Translations under genes and position numbers: made by a program
Assembly (NCBI RefSeq): GCF_027943255.1
Contig: NC_072895.1
Span: 82,028,001-82,092,000, forward strand
Reading direction: 5' to 3'
DNA length: 64,000 bases
Origin: Anastrepha obliqua
Lineage: Eukaryota; Arthropoda; Insecta; Diptera; Tephritidae
In this document: positions 54,757 through 64,000 of the stretch, in pieces
Layout of the letters: the number at the start of each line of letters is the position of its first letter
Numbering within the stretch: the stretch's first letter is position 1
Notes under the pieces: model-generated
What the model was told of the DNA's origin: nothing
The model's input: the letters and a program-made list of their open reading frames with translations, nothing else
Databases searched by the model: none

Positions 54757-55190
54757 GAAGCAGTTCCATGAAATATTGCGCAGTCATCACATTGGTTGTA
54801 AAAATTGCTTTAAATTCGGCAAAATGGTCTAACATACAGCTATCCCTTAACTTTTGAAAGTGCCATGTTATCTCTTGCGCATCATCAGAAGCTATTTCAG
54901 CAACCGTATCCTACAGTACGATACTGATTATGGGAAAAGAGGCGTACTAGTTGTAGCGCCTATATGCAGTAAAAGGAGTGAAACCAACGGTAGCAGAAAA
55001 CGCGATCGATGGTCGAATGGCAAAGAAGATGGGATGAGTCAACCAAAGGCTGGTGGACATAGAAACTCATGTCAAATCTTGAAGGGTGGATGAATAGGAA
55101 GCACGGTAGGTAGTCATACTACCTACGTGAATATCTAAATCATTTGCGGCTACAATTGTTCACTAGGCTCAACCGCATTGAAGAAGCTTT
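54757..55190 (+). pseudogene. R1-like LINE fragment with deleted RT core
   Basis: CAVITLVVKIALNSAKWSNI (54778) is the RT palm start (usual CAVITLDVKNAFNSA), then VPCYLLRIIRSYFSNRILQYDTDYG (54857-54925). A deletion removes the GVPQGSVLGPLLW and YADD segments; the sequence jumps to MVEWQRRWDESTKGWWT and NLEGWMNRKHG (near 55010-55115), the linker before the C-terminal zinc region. First palm Asp reads Val-Val. Both joins are frameshifted. Confidence 0.65.
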
Positions 55191-55369
55191 CACGAACAAG
55201 AAGATACCCTGGAACCAGAACGAAAAAAACGTAGATGTGAATTCTGTCCTCGTAATTTATACAGGAAAATATACAAAGGCTTATTATGCCCATTCGTCGA
55301 AATATAATATTTGTACATATTACTCCTTCATTCTTTGTATCGTCGAGAGTTGTTCGAAATAGTGCTTTG

Positions 55370-55500
55370 AGTTTAGGAAAGAGAACAAATTCAATTGGAG
55401 CTAAAGCACGAGAATACGGTGGTTCTTCGATGATATGTGATAAGTTTTTGGTGAGCAATTTGTTCACAAGAATAGCCGTGTGATATGGATTTGTTATCAC
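55370..55500 (-). pseudogene. Mariner transposase C-terminal scrap
   Basis: Minus strand: HTAILVNKLLTKNLSHIIEE, PPYSRALAPIEFVLFPKLKALFRTT. This matches the third catalytic block of SETMAR-like mariners (QPPYSPDLAPCDFFLFPKLK). The third Asp is changed to Glu-Phe context, and the fragment is about 45 residues long. Confidence 0.6.
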
Positions 55501-55739
55501 TTTAAAAAGTCCACCAGTTTTTTCCCCTAATCTGGTATTTTTTATTCTTCACCGCCGCATAAGCTCTAAATCAGGGCTTCTCTTAGTGTTATTCGCGACA
55601 CCAAATGGGTTCAAAGCTACACACATATAGTATAATACATTCAGTTGCTGGTATTGATATAATATCTTTAACTCCTGATGGAGCATACTGCCAGAGCAAA
55701 GCTATTGGAATCGTTACGGTTGTAAAAAAGTTGTTTGAA

Positions 55740-56010
55740 ATTATCGCAGTTAGTATTGGAGCTCCTTCCTTGAGTTTGTCGGCGTCTATTATACACTACC
55801 AGAAGGTCTTGGGTCTACCACAGCTTCCTACGCATTGTGGGTTTCGAGGAAGCATAGAGTTCTGAGACTTCGCCGGCATCTTTGGGCAGTGCGTGGCCTA
55901 TCCAATTAAACCGTCTGCATTTGATGGTTACTCGATGTGCAGTTCATTATTCGATTCCAATAGACCCTTATTAGAAATCGTAAGATTTTGCGCTGTCAGG
56001 AGTTGACAAA
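55740..56010 (+). pseudogene. Possible LINE RNase H end
   Basis: LGLPQLPTHCGFRGSIEF-stop-DFAGIFGQ and KPSAFDGYSMCSSLFDSN resemble the LVWVPGHCGxxGNExADELA and following part of LINE RNase H. One frame only; short and weak. Confidence 0.35.
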
Positions 56011-56375
56011 AGCTTGCCGTACCCATGAAAATTCAATTTAGCGACAGCTTTTGTTTTCAGTTAGCCGGAAAAATCGAACTTGCCCTGTATTGGCGTGGCC
56101 GACAATAAATTTGCTGAGCTAAAAAAACTCACAAATGGAAAAACTTTTAGAAGCCCTCTCTTTAATATAGTATTTGATTGACTTCCTTCAAACTTCCATA
56201 ATTCATTTGAACAATACTTTGAGTTAATCAATTCCCTATACTATTTCGACCGAATATGCACAACCAAGATTTTTTTTTCCAAAAACGCACTAAAATGCCG
56301 GTAGTTCCCATGTATAATATAACAAGCATTCGAATTCATAGTCGAATATCTGAAAATAGAAATTGAAACTAAACT

Positions 56376-56392
56376 TTTTAGACTACCCAGTA
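56376..56392. repeat. Possible solo mariner end
   Basis: AACTTTTTAGACTACCCAGTA resembles the mariner right end (GACTTTTTCGACTACCCAATA) with TA after. Short, so chance is possible. Confidence 0.3.
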
Positions 56393-56639
56393 TATATGTA
56401 TATGTCATACAAAGATACAGTCTGGCTAATAGAAGCGTGACCGGCAAAATTCAAACACAGAGTTACGTTATAAAAAAGAGAAATGCTGCTAAATAGGCGT
56501 ATCCTTTTCGGAATACGTCTTGCGCAATTTGGAAGTTTTGTGAGAAATTTAGAAAACGTACGTTGTTTTCACAAAATGAGCTCTGCGTGTGAAAAATGAT
56601 TCGGAACAGTATTCCTATATACACACAACGAAAGTCCGA

Positions 56640-57480
56640 AAATGTCATATGCATCTGCAGCAAAATATTTAATAAAGTTGAAGATGTTCATAAATAAATG
56701 TGTGCGATGGAAAGTTCAAAACGTTGATGACTTCCCCGGGCGTGGCAAAAGAAGAGTACCTTTCCACAGCAAGATCAGAAGATCATCGATTTGTTTGTGA
56801 CAAAACCGAATTTATCGTTGCGTGAAGTTGAAACAGTTCAACCAAAAGTGGTATTAATGAATCCACAGACGCGATTCAATGATGTCTACGTTACGTTACG
56901 TTTACAGAAGGCGTGAAATTCCGGAGCAGATTGAAAAAACGCTGCTCTCTTAGTCACACAATGAAAAAAGGGGAAAGACTAATCCAAACGGACTTGGACA
57001 AGCGTAATGTTCACGAATGAATCATCCCTTTGAGCGAATAATTGCAAACATTGGTCCTGGTGGTCTGCTGATAATCGACAGCTTCAACGAAGTGTTAAAC
57101 ATACAGCTAAGCTTTATGTTTGGGTCTGCTTGAATGCACCTTTGATCAATAAAATTTCACAAAAAGTATTACTACCATCAGCCATGTTTGGAAGAACTAG
57201 CCAACCTTAGATTTTACAAGAAGACAACGGTTCCAAGCATCGAGGCCGCAGTTGCGTAAAGTGGAAACAGCAAAATGGGATTGAAATATTAGATTGGCCT
57301 TCACAGTCGCCTGATGCCAACCCTATTGAAGACGTTTGGGCAATGTTTAAATAAAATTCGAAGGATAACAAATATGGACGGCCAAACAGTTATCAAGGCA
57401 AATTCGGCAGATTTGGAGCCGATTACCTCCACCTTGGAAATTATCACAAAGTATGACTCAAAGCTGTGAATCCATTATAG
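56640..57480 (+). pseudogene. Old Tc1-like transposase relic
   Basis: Scattered frames contain the Tc1 catalytic end: LQEDNGSKHRGRSCVKW with the second Asp (near 57215-57260), NGIEILDWPSQSPDANPIEDVWAMFK with the Glu (57278-57350), then a decayed C-terminus. Spacing between D and E is near 34 residues. The upstream half shows only traces (HTH-like NVDDFPGRGKRR, SDESS at 57020). Many stops. Confidence 0.65.
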
Positions 57481-57582
57481 TTGATGGTAGTGACTACACA
57501 TTTTATTACATATCTTGCGTATAATAAATACGAGTATTATAAGTCCTACAATGCGGTCTGTTAGAATCGAATTGGTCAAATA

Positions 57583-58868
57583 TTGGGTAGACGAAAAAGT
57601 CTTTCCGTATTTTGTCAATAGATGTCGTTGGAGTCATCTATCTCCAGTGCTACCAATCACATTGTGTCCTATCATATGGTGTTAGAAAGGTGACATTTTA
57701 AGCTTCGTTTAACCAAAACAACATTAAATTCGGAGAAGTTGAAAAAAAGTTATAGCTGTTCAAAACTGAGTGAAAATAATAAAGAAATTCGCTATATTTT
57801 GAAATTTTTGTATAAAAAAGGGAAGAATGCCACGCAAGCCACCAATGAAATTTGTGAAGTTTACGGAGACGATACTTTATCAGTTCATGTAGCACAACAA
57901 TGGTTCGCTCGCTTCCGTTCTGGAAATTTCGATGTGAAAGATGCACCTCGCTCCGGTCGACCTATCGTTGAAAAAGTCGATGAAATTATGGAAAAGATTG
58001 ACCAGGACCGTCACATAAGCTGCCATGACATCGCCAAGGCACTAAACATTCATCATCAAACGGTTTTGAACCATTTAAAAAAGGCTGGTTACAAAAAGAA
58101 GCTCGATGTTTGGGTACCACATGAATTGTCTGTGAAAAATTTAATGGACCGAATCAACATCTGCGATTCTTTGCTGAAACGAAATGAAATCGAACCATTT
58201 TTGAAGCGAACGGTAACAAGAGACGAAAAGTGGATCAAATGCGACAATAATGTGCGAAAAAGATCATGGTGCAAGGGTGGTGAAGCTCAACAAATGGTCG
58301 CAAAGCCAGGATTGACGCCTCGAAAGGTTGTGCTGTGTGTTTGGTGGGATTGGAAAGGAATCATCCACTATGAGCTGCTCCAGCCTGCTCGAACGATTGA
58401 TTCTACACTTTACTGTCAACAACTGATGAGATTGAAGCAAGCAATCGAAAAAAAACGGGCAGAACTGATCAGCAGAAAGGGTGTCGTCTTCCATCGGGAC
58501 AACGCTAGGCCACACACATCTTTGAAGACTCGGCAAAAACTGGGAGAGCTTGGCTGGGAAGTTTTGATGCATCCACCATATAGCCCTGACCTTGCACCAT
58601 CGGACTACCATTTGTTTCGGTCAATGCAGAAGTCCCTTAATGGAGTAAAGTTGACTTGAAGAGAAGCCTGTGAAAATTACTTGTCGCAGTTTTTCGCCGA
58701 GAAACCACAACATTTTTACACTGATGGAATAATGTCTCTAGAAGAAAAATGGCAAAAGGTGGTCGACCAAAATGGTACATATGTGGTTTAATAAAGTTCA
58801 TTATAAATATAAAAAGAAATGATTTGAAGTTTGATTAGAAATACGAAAAGACTTTTTCGACTACCCAA
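57583..58868 (+). mobile_element. Nearly complete mariner transposon
   Basis: TTGGGTAGACGAAAAAGTCT at 57583 pairs with the inverse of the right end (TTGGGTAGTCGAAAAAGTCT, ending 58868). TA is present on each side (57581-57582, 58869-58870). Length 1286 bp is full mariner size. The last 25 bp on the left differ from the right at a few sites, and the transposase gene inside has one nonsense codon. This is the best-preserved transposon in the window. Confidence 0.93.
57739..58790 (+). pseudogene. Mariner DD34D transposase, cut by one nonsense codon
   Basis: The frame is open from TTG at 57739 (no in-frame ATG near the start, so the start codon seems lost). It contains HTH 1 (KGKNATQATNEICEVYG, residues 27-43), HTH 2 (DIAKALNIHHQTVLNHLKKAGY, 97-118) and WVPHEL (125-130). 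The catalytic Asp residues are D162 (TRDEKW, usual TGDEKW), D254 (HRDNARPH) and D289 (YSPDLAPSDYHLF); 34 residues separate the last two. A TGA at 58657-58659, where the sister copy at 47.6 kb has a Ser codon, removes the last 43 residues (REACENYLSQFFAEK to QNGTYVV, ending 58790). The mellifera subfamily is my best guess. Confidence 0.9.
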
Positions 58869-58870
58869 TA

Positions 58871-61271
58871 GTTTCTATTTTATGGCCGTTACGTTTCTAT
58901 TTGACAAACTGCACATCCCAATATTTGTTTGGTTGTGAAGCCCACTGCTTTGAACCACGTCACAACCTTCTGCTGCGCTAAGGCGGAATTGAAAAATTGT
59001 TGGTCATTTCACTTTACTCTAAGAGCACTTAAGCCGTGCGGCTGGCTTGGCAGGAAGTGTGACCAGTAGTTGCTGCCGTCATACTGACACTTTGTTCAGA
59101 CGATCCCACTTGGTTGAGAGTATTTCTTCTCTTGTTTCTTTGTAATTTTTCAACTCATTGCATAAATATTGAATCAATTTTATTTTTGACTTCAACGCGC
59201 ACAAACGTGCGAACAACCAGGCTACCTCACCAACTCCCCAGCTCTCCAACTCACCAACTCACTGCCCTCCTCCATTTCCAGGACATAAGCTATTTTGCTA
59301 CGTTGCCACAATGTTGTGACTATGTAATATCACTTCGCAGAAACCAGTGCGAAGGTCTGTTTGATATGAAGCATAAACGAGGGGAGGTGGAGGCCCTTTG
59401 AAAAGCTTGAAAAATTGTATGCTGCATGGCTTTTTGTTAAAATCACACCCCTACCCAGGCAGGAAAGGGAACTTAAAGTTACCGTTTTTTTTTCCATATA
59501 AGCGTTCGCTTTATCATCCCCTTCACTTGGTAGGAACTGATGGCACATTTGACAAAACGACTCGGTGGCGTCGCTGTCGCCGTAAATCAGGATTTTATGA
59601 AATCTGTATTTACTTGATGTATTTTTCTGTGCGCGTACCAACGAATATCGAATGTAAAGTGGAAAGTGTATTTTTTTACTACATCGCCATTCATAACAGA
59701 TACTGCGAAAGATTATCATTGCATTCTGCATGGAACTTTTTGGTGTTTTAGTAGGTGGCCAACGAGAAAGTGAACTTAAAATAAATTCCTTTACGCTTTT
59801 TAATTTTATTGCACATTATTAGGTGTCGGTAATAGGTTTAGCTGCGGACTATTAGCACATAGTGTTATAAATATACAAGACAGTGTGTTTGATTGCGTTT
59901 TCAACTTCTAAAAGAAAAAATATGCGATTATTTGCAAGGTGCAATTCAGTAAAAATTTATATAAAATGTATACATATGCACTGTGTTGAATAATTATATC
60001 ACAGAAACTTATTGCGAGGTTTAGACCACTTATTTGACTTTCCCGACTAGAAATTTTAGTAAAGCGGTGATTAGGCGCAAATAAGGCAGACCGCATTCCA
60101 AATTTGCGCCTCATAAGGCAGCCAAACTAGGACCAAGTCCCGAAAGGTATCGGCACACATCTGCCTCATTAGGCGCAAGTTCGAAAAACCGAACCTCGGT
60201 AATACTCCGGATGCCCTTCTACAAATCAGTTAGGGATTCCAATTTATGCCTAAGTGAGGCACTGCCAAAGATTTTCGTGACCACAACCAAATTTGGTATT
60301 GTTCTGGCATGCCAATCTTTGCCTTGCCTCGCTGTAATTCTAAGTAGTCGGGTTAACGAAACGATCTGAAATTATAGCTCTTTCTTCTAAAAAAATCCAT
60401 ACAAACGCAAGTTTTGAATTTTGTGTAAATTAAACAAAAAATTCAACAAATTTTCAAAAATATTTCACACTTTTTAATCAGAATTTTTAGAAAAATTTCG
60501 GATATGTAGGCAGACTAGTTTCTGTGTGCCATTGCACTCTTCTCGCATATCCCACTGCTGCGTATTAATAAGTTTAAACTTTATATTTATTTAAAAAAAT
60601 GTAATTCGTTTTAAGTTCCAGGTACAAATTTATATGGCTAGCCGCTTGCTTCAAGACAGGCGCCCGTTTGCACCTCCTGGTGAATTGACCCTTCGTGCAT
60701 CCATAAGGAACCTGAATACATCGGAATTACCCTCTATATCTGTCCTGACACAGTTCGACTAACTGACTCTATTGACTGCCTTTCTCTTGCTTTTAGTATT
60801 CTGTCTTTAGAATTCTTCGCCATTCGGAATTCTATAAAATGTCTCTTTCTAGAAGTAGAGTCAACGCTCCCATATCTGGAGCCTATGCTGAACTAAACTT
60901 TGTCAACTTTGTCTTTAATGCTTTATATTTTGACTTCACGCAATCAAGACCTATGTTATTTAAATATTTGCGATTGTTTTTCTCTGTGCTACATCACTAG
61001 TACTTTATTTTAGCTCATATATTTGATAATTGTCATAATTTTAAGATTGATTCACACTTAGATTAAGATTTGAAATAAATATAAGTAAAAAAGTAAGGCG
61101 AATTTATTTGTCAAACTTCGTGGGATTAAAATTTCGCTCTAGTTATTTTTTTCATGAGTTGGCAGCAGTGTTAATAACATCTGGGCCAACTTTCATGTGA
61201 ATGTTATTATCAGTAATATATTTACGCTTGTGTTTACCAAACGACCAAGAGTGCATTTTTCGATTTGTACA
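58871..61271. other. Intergenic DNA, no gene seen
   Basis: Short frames (59114-59751) lack motifs. A small inverted repeat GGCGCAAAT...ATTTGCGCC lies at 60075-60109, flanked by GAGGCA/TAAGGCAG motifs. No TE was recognised. Confidence 0.45.
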
Positions 61272-62260
61272 ATGTCTGATTTGATTGAGCACAGAAGTGC
61301 CATCAAATTTTGTTTGCGGAATGAAATTTCGGCTGCGGAAACTTTTAGCATGTAGCAGAAGGCATTTGGTGATTCGACCATGTCGCAGAAAAATGTTTAT
61401 AAGTGGTACAAAGACTTCAAAGAGGGTCGAGAACGTGTTGATGACTTGGAGCGCTCCGGACGACCATCGACGTCAACAGATGACCAACACGTCAATAAAG
61501 TGAAGGAGTTAGTGCTCAAAAATCGTCGGTTGACTGTTAAAGACCTTACTGATATGATCGGAATATCAGAAGGATCTGTGAAAACCATTTTGAAAAACCA
61601 TTTGGGCCTACGAAAAGTCAAATCTGGTTTGGTACCAAAAACTCTCAATTTCTTGGAAAAAAGTCCTCGCGTTGATGTTTGTGAAACAATGCTTTCAGAC
61701 TATCAGGAAAGCTCAAATGCATCATTACGGGAGACGAGGCTTGGATTTATGCTTACGACCCTGAAACAACTGACCAATCAAGCGAATATCGTGCTAAAGG
61801 CGAGGCCAGACCGAAAAGAGCACGTCAAAGTCGTTCAAAAATAAAGGTCATGATGACAGATTTTTTGATTTTCGTGGTGTGGTGCACTATGAATTCCTTC
61901 CGCCTGGCTAAACTGTTAATAAGGAATATTATTTGAACGTTATGCGTCGTTTACGTGAAGCAATTCATCTGCAAAGACCAGAATTATGGGCCAACAACTC
62001 TTGGGTTTTGCATCACGATAATCACCGTCTCACACGGCACTCGTTCTTCGTGACCATTTCGCCAAAAATTCCACGCATATCGTTCCGCAACCACCATATT
62101 CGGCTGATTTGACTCTGTGTGACTTCTGGCTATTCCCAAAACTCAAGAGACTTTCGAGTCGATTGAGGAGATAAAAGCTGAATCGAAGAAGATGCTGACT
62201 ATTTGGCATGTTAAATCATCAATGATATTGGAACCAAGTCCTGACAATTAAAAATGCCTG
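61272..62260 (+). pseudogene. SETMAR-like mariner transposase
   Basis: From ATG 61272: MSDLIEHRSAIKFCLRNEI, then a stop (TAG at 61353, a Leu position), QKAFGDSTMSQKNVYKWYKD, GRPSTSTDDQHVNKVKEL, DLTDMIGISEGSVKTIL (HTH 2), GLRKVKSGLVPKTLNFLEK. Around 61710 a frame change follows; ITGDE-AWIYAYDPETTDQ (first Asp region) and RGVVHYEFLPP are readable in the shifted frames, then LHHDN with the second Asp (62010) and PPYSADLTLCDFWLFPKLK with the third (62095-62145). Four or more lesions. The HTH half is still well preserved. Confidence 0.78.
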
Positions 62261-62429
62261 CTTGATAAACTTTTGAAATTATTTATTGCAAACTATTTTA
62301 AAAAGTACTAAGTCCTGCCATAAGTACTGTTATAAGTTAAGTCCGTTATAGAAATGCAATTAAAACATTTTTTTAACGAAGTTAGTTTTATCTAATCAAG
62401 TAAATATTAAAGATAAAAATAAAATTTTC

Positions 62430-63115
62430 ATTCGAAATGGTCACCATTTATTTTTATACAAGCTTTCAAACGATTAGGCCATTCAGCAGCACGCACGGTT
62501 TCCATGTATATTGACGTCGCTGCTCGAACCACAGATTGTTTGAGACTATCCAGATTTCCGTGAGGTCTTCGATGCTCTCCAATTCTGTAGTCTATTGGAT
62601 CCAGAACTGAACTTCCAGATCCAATCTCCAGGCCAATCTTCTGCGCCTGTGAAGCCAGGAATATTGTTTTTCAGCCACTGCTGTATTTTTGCCTTATGGG
62701 TTGGAGAGAAATCTTGTTGGAGGATCCAACGCTATTCATTGAAGAGAATACTGCTCAACTGCTTCACCACGCCTTCTAACGCATCCTCCTGGTACACTTT
62801 TGTTCGGGCCTTAACCCCTTTTTTGCGGAAATGAAGAGATGTAACGCCTTTACAAGAAACTCCCCACCAGACCAAAACGGAGGCTGGATGGAGGCCACGC
62901 GGAACCCTTGGAACAACAATTGTTTGCGTCTTTAGAAGTTTTGGCATACATTTTGTCATTTTACTTATTAAAAACTTCTCCAACAGTGAAAATTTTATCA
63001 TCTGTCAAAATAATATTTTCCTGGTCGTTGACCACGTGCCACCGAAGATGCTTCTGCCATGTATCGAGTCTAATTTTCTTCAAGCGCGTTATCAAAAGAT
63101 GACCAATTAAAGAAG
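62430..63115 (-). pseudogene. ITm transposase, minus strand
   Basis: On the minus strand: DKMTKCMPKLLKTQTIVVPR, VPRGLHPASVLVWWGVSCKG, SLHFRKKGVKARTKVYQEDAL, then RWILQQDFSPTHKAK with the second acidic site, NNIPGFTGAEDWPGD, a damaged third site, and NRACC-MA-SFESLYKNKW (C-terminus, near 62450). The family is widespread in insects as I remember it, usually LHP.SVMVWWGVS and PSSSPDLNPLDY. Two or more frameshifts. TIRs not found. Confidence 0.65.
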
Positions 63116-63594
63116 CGAAGGCTTTCATATGAAGACCAACTTTAAGTCGGAGTTCTTTTCATCTCATAAAAGTTAACACAACAAATGTTCCTTATCTAAA
63201 TCCTTCAATTGAATTTAATGTCCAAATACTCTCTATTCATTTTTTAACTAATTTTGACGAGCGTCCAATGGCACTTGGCTTGACTCACTTAAGTGTCCTA
63301 ATATTCTCAATTTTTAACTTTTGATAAAATGGGCTACAATCAAATCTCTTCCAAAGCATGTGAATCGTAACACCCTACGTGGGCGCTTCACGCGCATTTG
63401 GGCTCTCTGTATATAACAGGTGAGCTCTACACGCGCCAACTCCATTTTCCTGACCAAGAAACTGCTTGGGGTGAGCTCAGAGTGGTAAGTAAATTAAAAT
63501 CATTGTAAAAGTTATACTACCTTTAACAACGTCCAAGAAGCACTTAGTGTTTGGTAAAGCCTCGTAAGAAAAAAATAAAAGAATTGCTTTTCTT

Positions 63595-63960
63595 GTTTTA
63601 TTTTATATGACCCATTTCTTATTGCCAGTTACAAACTGCTTAACAAATATTTCGACTTCGTTACGTTTCAACAAAAAATCGCAGACGTCAATCCCGTCGA
63701 AAATGGTTTTTAGCATCACCCATGGCGCCCATTAGCATTATTCTGTGGACCAGCCTTATATAAATGGCTCCAAATGGTTTCTTGACTAGTCCTCAGTGAC
63801 AGAGTAATCAACATCAATGCTTCCATGCCAGTTCGACTGAACGATTTTCATGTTTCTTGAAAATAACTTTCATATGCCTTTCTTCGATTTCGTCCGTTTT
63901 TACTTCGACTTGAAGATTAATTTGATAGCTCTTTTTTCTGTACCTTCCTTGCCAATTGAG
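63595..63960 (-). pseudogene. Mariner transposase scrap, minus strand
   Basis: Minus strand: SQETIWSHLYKAGPQNN (near 63790-63740), then IDVCDFLLKRNEVEIFVKQFVTGNKKWVI (63690-63605). This corresponds to residues 105-165 of the 57.6 kb mariner (LNHLKKAGY..., INICDSLLKRNEIEPFLKRTVTRDEKW). The first catalytic Asp reads Asn. Both ends decay. Confidence 0.6.
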
Positions 63961-64000
63961 TGTCACACTACAATTCCATTTCCAGTTTATTGCAAATTTA

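Noticed and set aside
59114..59751. Paired frames on both strands as genes
   Set aside because: No recognised domain, start context or homology; probably chance.
60070..60330. Hairpin-rich element or small RNA gene
   Set aside because: One GGCGCAAAT/ATTTGCGCC inverted repeat only; no TIR, promoter or second copy seen in the window.
1..64000. LTR retrotransposon or integrated virus
   Set aside because: No paired LTRs, primer-binding site, retroviral protease/integrase or envelope-like frame was recognised anywhere in the window.

Overview
The window looks like a non-coding, transposon-rich stretch of a higher dipteran nuclear genome, most likely a tephritid-type fruit fly. This is inferred from the AT-rich composition, the absence of bacterial-style gene packing, one clean spliced gene model (inside a transposon), and the mixture present: many mariner/Tc1 relatives, RTE-like, R1/I-like and jockey-like LINEs, a piggyBac-type element, and a tRNA-headed SINE whose 3' body I associate from memory with tephritid sequence. 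I found no convincing host protein-coding gene, tRNA, rRNA or CRISPR array. Every coding-like stretch I can explain belongs to a mobile element, and nearly all are broken by stops, frameshifts or deletions.

Layout. 1-6 kb: tail of an RNase-H-bearing LINE with a (CAA)n end, a pogo-like fragment, a mariner remnant and an R1-like LINE. 6-10 kb: an RTE-like LINE 3' end and a complete but internally deleted Tc1/mariner-superfamily (ITm) element at 7035-7894, then simple-sequence intergenic DNA. 10-19 kb: an unrecognised TIR element (10624-12372), a Tc1-like element with IR/DR ends (14873-16515) and LINE pieces. 19-25 kb: an R1-like gag ORF, mariner pieces, a deleted RTE copy and a deletion-derivative mariner with perfect ends (23416-24216). 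26-31.5 kb: the most unusual object, a 2.97 kb element with about 580-bp terminal inverted repeats and a two-exon zinc-knuckle gene, inserted in a minus-strand RTE LINE that resumes on the far side. 31.5-38 kb: three copies of a tRNA-derived SINE, a piggyBac-like element flanked by TTAA, and LINE ends. 38-47 kb: a PIF/Harbinger-like MITE flanked by TTA, an ITm MITE with a duplicated end, and LINE and mariner remnants. 47-52 kb: a hybrid of two broken transposons and a jockey LINE split by an ITm insertion. 53-64 kb: more RTE and R1-like pieces, an old Tc1 relic, a nearly complete mariner (57583-58868, DD34D triad intact, C-terminus cut by one stop) and further mariner relics.

How it fits together: the window is a layered insertion record. 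Target-site duplications (TA, TTAA, TTA, probably CAAAG) mark cut-and-paste events, 5'-truncated LINEs with short tandem tails mark target-primed insertions, and several elements sit inside others, which gives relative ages. Two ITm copies share one internal deletion, so a non-autonomous lineage spread after that deletion, presumably moved by a related transposase elsewhere. All family assignments were made by reading translated motifs, without any database search; boundaries given by TIRs and TSDs are firmer than those given by fading homology.
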